Positions 1-4,996 of a stretch of DNA of 5,147 nucleotides are shown in pieces (position 1 is the first letter of the stretch; each line of letters opens with the position of its first letter). The stretch spans positions 1 to 5,147 of the forward strand of contig JAUWWA010000177.1 of NCBI GenBank assembly GCA_030617125.1, read 5' to 3'. The DNA is from Pirellulales bacterium. GTDB lineage: Bacteria; Planctomycetota; Planctomycetia; Pirellulales; Thermoguttaceae. The notes under the pieces are model-generated. The model saw only the letters and a list, made by a program, of their open reading frames with translations. It ran no database searches and was not told the origin of the DNA. The translations under genes and the position numbers were made by a program.

Positions 1-363
1 CTGACGCTCGCGTTGCTTCCGATCGACAACCGATTCGTCCGGCATCAGCACGATGGTGCAGGGCAGCAACTCCAGCCGGCCGCCGCCGAGGTTGCGGTAC
101 TCCTGCGTGAGGAGCTTGACGCGGCCGGTTTCGAGGATTTTCGGGTTCTTAAGTTCCCAGGCGTCGGCGGGAAAGAGGCCTTTCAGCGCCTCGACCCGCA
201 GATCGAGTTGTCTCTGCGCCGCTTCCTGGTCCAAGACCGAGATTCTTTCGGCTCGGTGTGGATCGGCCTGCGGTTCGATCAACGGCACCGCTACCAGCGC
301 ATACGCCCAATAGGCCACCAACACGATTGCAAAGCTGACGGCGATGCGCAGAACCCGTGGCAT
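1..363 (-). CDS. Membrane-anchored protein at the lptC position, N-terminal 121 residues (C-terminus off window)
   Basis: The frame stays open from an ATG at 363 down to base 1, so only the N-terminal part is seen. Residues 1-5 are short and basic (MPRVL). Residues about 6-28 form one hydrophobic segment with no evident cleavage site, suggesting an N-terminal anchor with the rest outside the cytoplasm. Residues 40-65 look helical and charged. From about residue 80 alternating beta-like stretches appear (TGRVKLLTQEY, GGGRLELLPCTIVLMPDE). It lies downstream of kdsC on the same strand. In many Gram-negative genomes that slot holds LptC, the bitopic membrane protein that bridges the LptB2FG transporter to periplasmic LptA; one N-terminal helix followed by beta strands fits that shape. 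I see no diagnostic LptC motif, so the role is inferred from position and topology only. The start at 363 has no Shine-Dalgarno sequence because the GGGATTT repeat lies directly upstream. An ATG at 368 is out of frame. Confidence 0.7.
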   Translation of the reverse strand, partial: MPRVLRIAVSFAIVLVAYWAYALVAVPLIEPQADPHRAERISVLDQEAAQRQLDLRVEALKGLFPADAWELKNPKILETGRVKLLTQEYRNLGGGRLELLPCTIVLMPDESVVDRKQRERQ

Positions 364-370
364 GGCATGT

Positions 371-430
371 GGGATTAGGGATTTGGGATTGGGAGATTTC
401 GGGATTTCGGGATTTCGGATTCAGGATTTG
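371..430. repeat. Degenerate GGGATTT tandem repeat between kdsC and the membrane protein gene
   Basis: Eight consecutive units of 6-10 bases are variants of GGGATT(T)(C). They start at 371, 378, 385, 391, 401, 409, 417 and 424; the copies at 401 and 409 are identical GGGATTTC. Read on the minus (gene) strand the pattern is AATCCC-like. Together with a purine-rich stretch at 431-475 it fills the 112 bp between the kdsC stop and the next start. It takes the place where a ribosome binding site would be. From memory, similar AATCCC filler occurs between genes in some planctomycete genomes; I could not check this. Confidence 0.7.
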
Positions 431-475
431 GGACCGCCGATCGCCTACCCCTCACTGCCCACAGTCCTCTGCCCT

Positions 476-994
476 CTACACATACGTCCGAATCACGTCT
501 TCCCAGCGGCGTTGGGCCTTCAGGATCATTTCGATCGTTTCGCGAACGGCGCCGCAGCCGCCGGCTCTTGCGGTCACGTAGCGGGCCGCCTGGCGGACTT
601 CCTCGCACGCGTCGGCCACCGCCACGCCCAAACCCACGGTGCGAACGACGGGCAGGTCGGGCAGATCGTCGCCGAGGTAGCAAGTCCGTTCGCTGTCGAT
701 CTTCAACTCGTCGAGGATCTCCCGCAAGGCGGCCAGCTTGTCGTCGGCGCCTTGCCGGACGATCTCGATCCCCAACTCGGCGGCGCGCATCTTCACTACC
801 TGCGAGCTGCGCAGCGTGATCAACCCGAAGCGGTATCCGGCCTTCTGCCACAGTCGCACGCCCATGCCGTCGCGGAAGTGGAACTGCTTCGTCTCGATCC
901 CCCGGTTGTCGATAACGAGCCGGCCGTCGGTCAACACGCCGTCGACGTCGGAGAGGATCAGTTCGATCGGTTGGCAGCGCTGGTCGAGGTTCAT
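476..994 (-). CDS. kdsC: 3-deoxy-D-manno-octulosonate 8-phosphate phosphatase KdsC
   Basis: 172 residues, the normal length for this small C0-type HAD phosphatase, which hydrolyses KDO-8-phosphate to KDO in the cytoplasm, the third step of KDO synthesis for LPS. HAD motif I is DVDGVLTDG at residues 16-24, with nucleophile D16 and acid/base D18. The FRDGMGV segment at 40-46 is typical of the family. Motif II is T60 with R62. The motif III lysine is K86 (DDKLAAL). Motif IV is GDDLPD at 108-113. The C-terminal GGCGAVRE at about 144-151 matches the glycine-rich tail that reaches the neighbouring subunit's active site in KdsC tetramers. The start follows the kdsD stop by 7 bp, so it is probably translated by coupling; the only purine-rich stretch (GGAGG, near 1016-1020) is too far away to be a normal ribosome site. 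Motif II reads ITLRSS where the family usually has ITGR or LSGR, a small oddity. Family assignment is firm. Confidence 0.95.
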   Translation of the reverse strand: MNLDQRCQPIELILSDVDGVLTDGRLVIDNRGIETKQFHFRDGMGVRLWQKAGYRFGLITLRSSQVVKMRAAELGIEIVRQGADDKLAALREILDELKIDSERTCYLGDDLPDLPVVRTVGLGVAVADACEEVRQAARYVTARAGGCGAVRETIEMILKAQRRWEDVIRTYV

Positions 995-1001
995 AATCTG
1001 G

Positions 1002-2093
1002 TTACGTTTGTTCCCCCTCCTCGGGTTCGTGGAAAACGCGGCACGAAAGCGTTGGAGGCAGGGCCGGCTCGCAGGCAGCCGCTTCCTTCGGCAGCAGGCC
1101 CACCACGTCGGTGATGTCGATCAAGCCGACCGGCCAGCCCTTGGCGTCGACCACCGGCAGCTCGCTGATCTTCCGCTCGGCCATTAACTCCACCGCGCCG
1201 GTCATCTTCGAGCCCAGGCAAATCGTCAGCGGATCGGCCGTCATCACATCGGCGATTGGGCCGTCCAGTTCGGGCTCGCGGCGGCGTTCGAGCAGCCGGG
1301 CGAGATCGCTGTCGGTGAAGATGCCGCTGAGCTTGCCGCGCTCGTCGGTGAGCATCGTCGCCCCGGTCCGACGACCGGGGAGGCTCGCGCCGATGATTAC
1401 CTCGCGGACTGTCCGGTCGTCGGAGGCGACGCGGCAGTGCTGCAACGGCCGCATGTGGTCTTCCACCTTGGCGAGCTTCCGCCCGAGGCTCCCGGCCGGA
1501 TGGAACCGCGCGAAGTCCTCGCGGCCGAAACCACGCAGCCGGCTGACCACCAGCGCCAAGGCGTCGCCCAACGCGAGCATCGCGGTGGTGCTGGTGCTCG
1601 GGGCCAGGCCCAGGGGACACGCCTCGTCGATCGGCCCCAGTTCGATCGTCACGGCGGCGGCACGGCACAGCGTGCTGTCACTGCCGGCGGTGATCGCAAT
1701 GATCGGCACGCCGAACTCCACGAGCGAAGGCAGCAGCCGGACGACCTCCTCCGTCTCGCCGCTTTGCGAGAGGATCAGCATGACGTCGTCGCGGCCTACG
1801 CGGCCGAGGTCGCCGTGGACGGCTTCGGCCGGGTGAAGGCAATGGCTGGGGGTTCCGGTCGAGGCGAGCGTGGCCATGATCTTCTGCCCGACCAGGCCCG
1901 CCTTGCCCATGCCCGAGACGATCACGTTGCCCCGGCACTCGTGGATGAACTCCACGGCGCGGCAGAATTCGCTGTCGAGCCGCCCGGCCAATGCTGCCAG
2001 CGAGCGGCTCTCCTGTTGGATGATTTCTCGAGCGGTCCTAAGCTGCTCGAACGGGCTTACGGGGTCCGGCTTTGTGGCGGCTTCCATGCTCAT
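1002..2093 (-). CDS. kdsD: Arabinose-5-phosphate isomerase KdsD (KpsF/GutQ family, SIS plus two CBS domains)
   Basis: 363 residues. The enzyme interconverts D-ribulose 5-phosphate and D-arabinose 5-phosphate, the first step towards KDO. The SIS domain spans about 45-190, with GMGKAG at 61-66, the SQSGETEE phosphate-binding loop at 109-116, EACPLGLAPSTSTT at 157-170 and FHPAGSLG at 197-204. K64, E116, E157 and H198 line up, with a constant offset of 5, with the E. coli catalytic set K59, E111, E152 and H193. CBS domain 1 is about 210-275 (from EDHMRP to IFTDSDLARLL) and CBS domain 2 about 280-345 (from IADVMTADPL to LIDITDVVGLLP). They are followed by an 18-residue tail unlike the E. coli enzyme. 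The start at 2093 is favoured by AAGGA on the minus strand at 2104-2108, 10 nt upstream; the ATG two codons later is worse placed. It is first in the run with kdsC and divergent from fba. Confidence 0.96.
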   Translation of the reverse strand: MSMEAATKPDPVSPFEQLRTAREIIQQESRSLAALAGRLDSEFCRAVEFIHECRGNVIVSGMGKAGLVGQKIMATLASTGTPSHCLHPAEAVHGDLGRVGRDDVMLILSQSGETEEVVRLLPSLVEFGVPIIAITAGSDSTLCRAAAVTIELGPIDEACPLGLAPSTSTTAMLALGDALALVVSRLRGFGREDFARFHPAGSLGRKLAKVEDHMRPLQHCRVASDDRTVREVIIGASLPGRRTGATMLTDERGKLSGIFTDSDLARLLERRREPELDGPIADVMTADPLTICLGSKMTGAVELMAERKISELPVVDAKGWPVGLIDITDVVGLLPKEAAACEPALPPTLSCRVFHEPEEGEQT

Positions 2094-2145
2094 CGACTCG
2101 TCATCCTTGACTGGGGCCTAGGTTGCATAAGGTGGGTGGGGAGGC

Positions 2146-2174
2146 ATTGTAGCGAGGAGCCGCAATCGCGGCAA
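2146..2174 (-). promoter_or_regulatory. Probable sigma70-type promoter for kdsD-kdsC
   Basis: On the minus strand, a -35 box TTGCCG (2169-2174, 4 of 6 consensus) is separated by 17 nt from a -10 box TACAAT (2146-2151, 5 of 6). Transcription would begin near 2139, giving a leader of about 46 nt with AAGGA at 2104-2108 before the kdsD ATG. Box quality and exact spacing make it credible; no experimental support is visible. Confidence 0.5.
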
Positions 2175-2223
2175 CGCGGACTTCCGGGCGGAATCGTAGC
2201 AACTACCCCCTAAAAGAACCCCC

Positions 2224-2252
2224 TGGAGCCCGCAGTCGCCGTGCGGTACACT
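2224..2252 (+). promoter_or_regulatory. Weak promoter candidate for fba
   Basis: A -10-like TACACT at 2247-2252 (4 of 6) lies 17 nt after a poor -35 match, TGGAGC at 2224-2229 (3 of 6). It is the best match I found in the 254-bp divergent spacer for the plus strand, and would give a leader of about 90 nt. The match is weak enough to have arisen by chance. Confidence 0.22.
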
Positions 2253-2309
2253 TCTGTATCAAAACAAGCTCAGAAACCATCAGCCTTCCACTACATCGCA
2301 CGCAAGAAC

Positions 2310-2329
2310 CGGCCCCCCGCACCGGGCCG
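2310..2329 (+). promoter_or_regulatory. GC-rich hairpin in the fba leader, next to the ribosome binding site
   Basis: CGGCCC at 2310-2315 can pair with GGGCCG at 2324-2329 around an 8-nt loop. The stem ends one base before AAGGAG (2330-2335), the probable Shine-Dalgarno of fba. That ribosome site lies 12 nt from the ATG, rather far. The stem has no T-run after it, so it is not a normal terminator. It could affect transcript stability or ribosome access. Confidence 0.35.
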
Positions 2330-2347
2330 AAGGAGAGCAAACCGATC

Positions 2348-3325
2348 ATGATCGTCACGACCGACGCACTGTTCTGCCACGCCTACGGCAAGTATGCCGT
2401 CGGGGCATACAACATCAACAACCTGGAGCAGACGGTCGGGCTGCTTCGCGGCAACCTGGGTCAATCGAAATCGAACGACGAGCCGGTCGACAATTCCCGC
2501 AGCGCCCCGTTCATCCTCCAGATCTCCCGCGGCGCGCGCGGGTACACCGACAAGCGGTTCCTCGAAGCGATGATCCGCGCCGCCGACACGGTGTTCCCCG
2601 AGGCCGTCTTCGCCGTACACCTCGACCATGGCACCGAGGAGGCCTGCTACGACTGCATCGACAGCGGATTCTACAGCTCGGTGATGATCGACGCCTCGCA
2701 CGAGGAACTCGCCGAGAACATCGCCATCACCCGCCGCGTCGTCGATCGGGCACATGCGGTGGGGATCGTCGTCGAGGCCGAACTGGGCCGGCTCGGCGGC
2801 GTCGAGGAGGACGTCGTCGGCACCGTCTGCCTGACCGACCCGGACCAGGCCGTCGAATTCGTCGAGCGCACCGGCTGCGATTCACTGGCGGTGGCGATCG
2901 GCACCTCGCACGGGGCGTACAAGTTCACGGGCAAGCAAGGGCTGCACTTCGACGTGCTGGAGAAAATCCAAAAGGTGCTGCCCGAGGGCTTCCCCATGGT
3001 CATGCACGGTTCGAGCAGCGTGCCGAAGGAGTGGGTCGACCGGATCAACGCGGCCGGCGGCGCGATGCCCAGCACCAGCGGCGTGCCGGAGGATCAGTAC
3101 CTTCCGGCGGCCAAGCTGGGCGTGTGCAAGGTGAACATCGACACCGACGGCCGGCTGGTTTGGTGCGCGATCTACCGCGAGTCGTTTCGCGAGAAGCCCG
3201 AGGACTTCGACCCCCGCACGCCCGGCAAGGTCTTCATGCCCGCCTATGCCGACTACATCGTGCACAAGAATGGCAAGCTCGGCTCGGCGGGTCAGTTGGA
3301 GGCTGCGCGCAAGACGTTGGCGTAA
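2348..3325 (+). CDS. fba: Class II (zinc-dependent) fructose-bisphosphate aldolase
   Basis: 325 residues, a full TIM-barrel class II aldolase. It cleaves fructose 1,6-bisphosphate to dihydroxyacetone phosphate and glyceraldehyde 3-phosphate, or condenses them, in cytoplasmic glycolysis and gluconeogenesis. An early strand with GAYNINN (19-25) is typical. Signature 1 is VFAVHLDHG at 87-95, with proton shuttle D93 and Zn ligand H94. Signature 2 is EAELGRLGGVEE at 143-154, with E145. Further metal ligands are H188 (GTSHG) and H220 (MHGSSS). NIDTDGR at 263-269 supplies the substrate-binding N263 and D265. Residues 34-52 (polar, with N, S, D and E) form an apparent insertion between the first helix and the APFILQ strand. 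The start at 2348 follows AAGGAG at 2330-2335. Nothing else follows on this strand before the convergent ATPase gene, so it appears monocistronic. The related tagatose-bisphosphate aldolase activity cannot be excluded from sequence alone, but the overall likeness favours fba. Confidence 0.95.
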   Translation: MIVTTDALFCHAYGKYAVGAYNINNLEQTVGLLRGNLGQSKSNDEPVDNSRSAPFILQISRGARGYTDKRFLEAMIRAADTVFPEAVFAVHLDHGTEEACYDCIDSGFYSSVMIDASHEELAENIAITRRVVDRAHAVGIVVEAELGRLGGVEEDVVGTVCLTDPDQAVEFVERTGCDSLAVAIGTSHGAYKFTGKQGLHFDVLEKIQKVLPEGFPMVMHGSSSVPKEWVDRINAAGGAMPSTSGVPEDQYLPAAKLGVCKVNIDTDGRLVWCAIYRESFREKPEDFDPRTPGKVFMPAYADYIVHKNGKLGSAGQLEAARKTLA

Positions 3326-3357
3326 TCCGATTGGGCCACTCCAGACGAGCAGGACGC

Positions 3358-3381
3358 CATAGCCACGGTCGCATGGCTATG
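3358..3381. repeat. Inverted repeat (8-bp stem) downstream of fba
   Basis: CATAGCCA at 3358-3365 and TGGCTATG at 3374-3381 are perfect inverted copies around an 8-nt loop, 33 nt after the fba stop. No T-run follows on either strand, so a classic intrinsic terminator is not shown, though the hairpin could protect the mRNA 3' end. A further small stem lies at 3394-3408 (GGCAT/ATGCC). GCATAGC at 3423-3429 is again the reverse complement of part of this element (GCTATGC, 3376-3382). Confidence 0.55.
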
Positions 3382-3435
3382 CGTGTGTGCTGAGGCATTT
3401 AGCATGCCCACGGCAGGCTTGTGCATAGCTTCCGC

Positions 3436-3455
3436 CTGAGAGCCGCGGCTCTCAG
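3436..3455. repeat. Perfect 20-bp palindrome at the convergent gene ends
   Basis: CTGAGAGCCG at 3436-3445 is followed directly by its exact reverse complement at 3446-3455, with no spacer. The palindrome contains the TGA stop codon (3452-3454) of the minus-strand ATPase gene. Without a loop it would fold with a few unpaired central bases, giving a very stable stem in either transcript. It may act as a two-way transcription end or be part of a dispersed intergenic repeat. The function is not shown. Confidence 0.6.
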
Positions 3456-3985
3456 CGATCGCCCGCAGCAAACTGCTGACTCCTCGTCTTGATGCGCTGC
3501 AAGGCTTCGTCCGCACTGCTGCAATGGATCAGCTTGTCGTGCTGTTCCTGCAATAGCTCAAGCGCGTGGTGCAGACTGCGGGAATCGTATCCATGATTAT
3601 ATCGCAGCAGGGCGAAAAACTGTCTGAAGGGCTCACGTTTTGACCTGATGAGTCCGAGCTTTCGTTTCACAAATCGTCTCAGGATCCTCCAGTCACGCCT
3701 GATAACGGACGGTCTCAGAATGACGATCAAGTCCGCGTCTCGGAAGGCGGGCTGAACCCACTGGCAATAAACCCCTTCCAGAATCCATTTCGGTTGTTCC
3801 AGGACTTCCTGCAACCACTTCTCCCGTACTCCGATGGGGTTTCTTGTTCCGTACGAATCTGCGGAGTTGTTCCAGAAGATGTCATCGAGATCGTGGCAAG
3901 GACTGTTGAGCCATGTCGAGAGCTGTCGCGCCAAGTAGGTCTTGCCGCTGCCCGGGCCACCGATAATGTGGATCTTCGACATCAT
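3452..3985 (-). CDS. P-loop nucleotide kinase-like ATPase (FlaR / adenylate-kinase-like family)
   Basis: 177 residues from the ATG at 3985. The N-terminus is a beta strand leading into Walker A GGPGSGKT at 9-16. LDDIFW at 33-38 matches the hLDxxxW segment that follows Walker A in the family often annotated as DNA topology modulation protein FlaR. WILEGVY at 67-73 corresponds to that family's WIxDGNY segment. ADLIVIL at 84-90 is a Walker B-like strand. The strongly basic RRDWRILRRFVKRKLG at 96-111 resembles a kinase lid. The substrate is unknown; small-molecule or nucleotide phosphorylation is inferred. The frame is open to an ATG at 4054, which would add 23 residues with no family likeness. 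That start lies 12 nt after the DUF433 stop and might be used by coupling, but neither start has a clear ribosome site. I chose 3985 because the family normally begins just before the P-loop strand (3982, the second of two adjacent ATGs, is equally possible). It is last in the minus-strand cluster. Confidence 0.85.
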   Translation of the reverse strand: MMSKIHIIGGPGSGKTYLARQLSTWLNSPCHDLDDIFWNNSADSYGTRNPIGVREKWLQEVLEQPKWILEGVYCQWVQPAFRDADLIVILRPSVIRRDWRILRRFVKRKLGLIRSKREPFRQFFALLRYNHGYDSRSLHHALELLQEQHDKLIHCSSADEALQRIKTRSQQFAAGDR

Positions 3986-4066
3986 CTGTCGGTTCGTGTG
4001 TCGTGGAGTGCGGTGCCCGCAGTCGCTCAACGATCGACCTGTCAACACTTTCATCTGCCAGCAGAT

Positions 4067-4303
4067 TTATGCAGTCACTTCAGAAGCCGGGTAAGCAACA
4101 TCCGCGCGGAGAGCCTCGGCGCCGAACCTCAGCGCCGCCAAAACACCCTCCCTTGTCAATCGTGGATGCGCCTCCAACAACTGCTCAATGGTCTCGCCGG
4201 CACCGAGTTTCTCCAGAATGAGTTCCACGGTAATTCTTGTGCCGACCACCACGGGTTTTCCCATCATCGTGGACGGGTCTGAGTGAATCAATTGATTTAC
4301 CAT
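4067..4303 (-). CDS. DUF433 family antitoxin-like protein
   Basis: 78 residues, normal for DUF433. The family signature is clear: HSDPSTMMGKPVVVGTRITV at 7-26, then helices with LILEKLGAGETIEQLLEAHPRLT (28-50) and a C-terminal helix REGVLAALRFGAEAL (51-65). DUF433 proteins are small winged-helix-like proteins that commonly precede a DUF5615 PIN-like gene and are treated as antitoxins of that pair. No DUF5615-like frame follows here; the next gene is the P-loop ATPase. The start overlaps the end of the hicB-like gene by 7 nt (4297-4303), and GAGGT at 4310-4314 gives a good ribosome site 6 nt upstream, so the two genes are almost certainly cotranscribed. The biological role without a partner is unknown. 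Confidence 0.88.
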   Translation of the reverse strand: MVNQLIHSDPSTMMGKPVVVGTRITVELILEKLGAGETIEQLLEAHPRLTREGVLAALRFGAEALRADVAYPASEVTA

Positions 4304-4494
4304 CCGTCTACCTCACATTGGCCGAATTCGTCCTGCGCAATATGGCGGCCGGCTTCCAAGATCAACTGCACCGCCTCGGCAAGATTCCCGCGGGCCTTCT
4401 CCAGAGTCTTACCTTGCGTGTTCGCGTCGGGAAGTTCTTCGACGAACGCCGCATAGCCTTCAGGGAACTTCTGGAAAACTGCTGTCAGCTTCAT
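4297..4494 (-). CDS. HicB-family antitoxin-like protein, short form without DNA-binding domain
   Basis: 65 residues. MKLTAVFQKFPEGYAAFVEELP (1-22) is the typical first strand, turn and strand of the HicB fold. GKTLEKARGNLAEAVQLILE (28-47) is the following helix, matching the family's G-x-T-xx-EA-xx-N-xx-EA pattern. It stops after this domain, so there is no C-terminal ribbon-helix-helix or HTH domain; such short forms are common. In true HicAB modules this protein neutralises the HicA mRNA interferase. No HicA-like frame is seen on either side. The frame continues upstream to 4683 but inside the protease gene; the ATG at 4494 is chosen because the family begins there. A weak AGAG at 4501-4504 lies 6 nt before it. 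It sits 41 bp after the protease stop and overlaps the DUF433 start (shared ATGGTAA on the gene strand). Confidence 0.87.
   Translation of the reverse strand: MKLTAVFQKFPEGYAAFVEELPDANTQGKTLEKARGNLAEAVQLILEAGRHIAQDEFGQCEVDGW
4310..4314 (-). promoter_or_regulatory. Ribosome binding site of the DUF433 gene, inside hicB
   Basis: GAGGT on the minus strand lies 6 nt before the ATG at 4303 and within the last codons of the hicB-like gene. It supports both the chosen DUF433 start and coupled translation of the overlapping pair. Confidence 0.6.
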
Positions 4495-4535
4495 GACATT
4501 CTCTTTACCATTATCAACTATGCCGGGTCCATTGG

Positions 4536-4916
4536 CTACTTCACCACGGCCGAAGGGATGTTTGGACTTTTTGGATTGACCGTGATGGACTCGCCGGACG
4601 GAGAAATCACCAAATCCATGTCTCCCATCGGCACAGCCCCCATCAGCACGGAATCGCCAATGACGAGGGCGCCGGTGAAACACGTCCGGTTTTCAAACCT
4701 GATCTGGACCGGCCCTACGTAGGGCACGACGTGTGACTTCTCGTCGGCTGTCGTGACCTCGCGCCGCTCGATCTGTTCGAGTTGGAGTTGCACCGCCACA
4801 TGCTCGGGAATACAGATCGTCATCGCTCCCGTATCGACCAGCGCTTTGACCGCAATCGGTTTCAGGGCGCCGTTTTTCGGATTTGCAAGCTCAATATCGG
4901 CGTAGACTAACCCCAT
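4536..4916 (-). CDS. Clan AA (retropepsin-like) aspartic protease
   Basis: 126 residues, one retropepsin-type lobe, which would need to dimerise to form an active site. LVDTGAMTICIP at 26-37 contains the catalytic DTGA with D28. The strand after the flap region includes VTTADEKSHVVPYVGPVQIRF at 54-74. VLMGAVPM at 90-97 is the hydrophobic-hydrophobic-Gly psi-loop motif that closes the lobe, followed by DLVISPSGESITVNP (101-115). There is no signal peptide or membrane segment, so it is predicted to be cytoplasmic. Bacterial members of this family are widespread but mostly of unknown substrate. GGAGG at 4922-4926, 5 nt before the ATG, makes the start secure. It is the first gene of the minus-strand cluster with hicB-like, DUF433 and ATPase genes. 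Confidence 0.9.
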   Translation of the reverse strand: MGLVYADIELANPKNGALKPIAVKALVDTGAMTICIPEHVAVQLQLEQIERREVTTADEKSHVVPYVGPVQIRFENRTCFTGALVIGDSVLMGAVPMGDMDLVISPSGESITVNPKSPNIPSAVVK

Positions 4917-4921
4917 GGCGA

Positions 4922-4926
4922 CCTCC
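4922..4926 (-). promoter_or_regulatory. Strong ribosome binding site of the aspartic protease gene
   Basis: GGAGG on the minus strand, 5 nt before the ATG at 4916. It is the best Shine-Dalgarno in the window and fixes the protease start. Confidence 0.65.
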
Positions 4927-4946
4927 GCACGTCTCAGACTACTATG

Positions 4947-4975
4947 AGCATACCACGCACCACGTTCTTTCTCAA
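4947..4975 (-). promoter_or_regulatory. Probable sigma70-type promoter of the protease-hicB-DUF433 cluster
   Basis: On the minus strand, TTGAGA (4970-4975, 5 of 6) and TATGCT (4947-4952, 4 of 6) are 17 nt apart. Transcription would begin near 4940, about 24 nt before the protease ATG. A 7-nt imperfect tandem repeat, TACCACG at 4951-4957 and CACCACG at 4958-4964 on the plus strand, occupies the spacer and could be an operator. Separation from the upstream protease fragment suggests this cluster has its own promoter. Confidence 0.5.
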
Positions 4976-4996
4976 GCCTGTGGGGTGGCAGGACAA

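Noticed and set aside
371..430. CRISPR array
   Set aside because: Units are only 6-10 bases, adjacent and without spacers; no cas-like gene is nearby.
344..1114. Long plus-strand open frame of 256 codons across kdsC
   Set aside because: It is antisense to a gene with a full set of HAD motifs, its product is low in recognisable structure, and high-GC codon bias readily opens such shadow frames.
1437..2213. 258-codon plus-strand frame over kdsD
   Set aside because: It is a shadow of the kdsD coding strand, with no family likeness and no credible ribosome site.
3455..3462. GCGATCGC octamer, as in the cyanobacterial HIP1 repeat
   Set aside because: It falls in coding sequence and I noticed only this one copy; an abundance of copies would be needed to suggest HIP1.
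3794..4282. 162-codon plus-strand frame across the ATPase and DUF433 genes
   Set aside because: Antisense to two genes with clear family motifs; no recognisable domain.
4495..4683. N-terminal extension of the hicB-like frame to 4683
   Set aside because: The added 63 residues lie over the protease gene in another frame, are rich in R, G and H, and precede the point where the HicB family normally starts.
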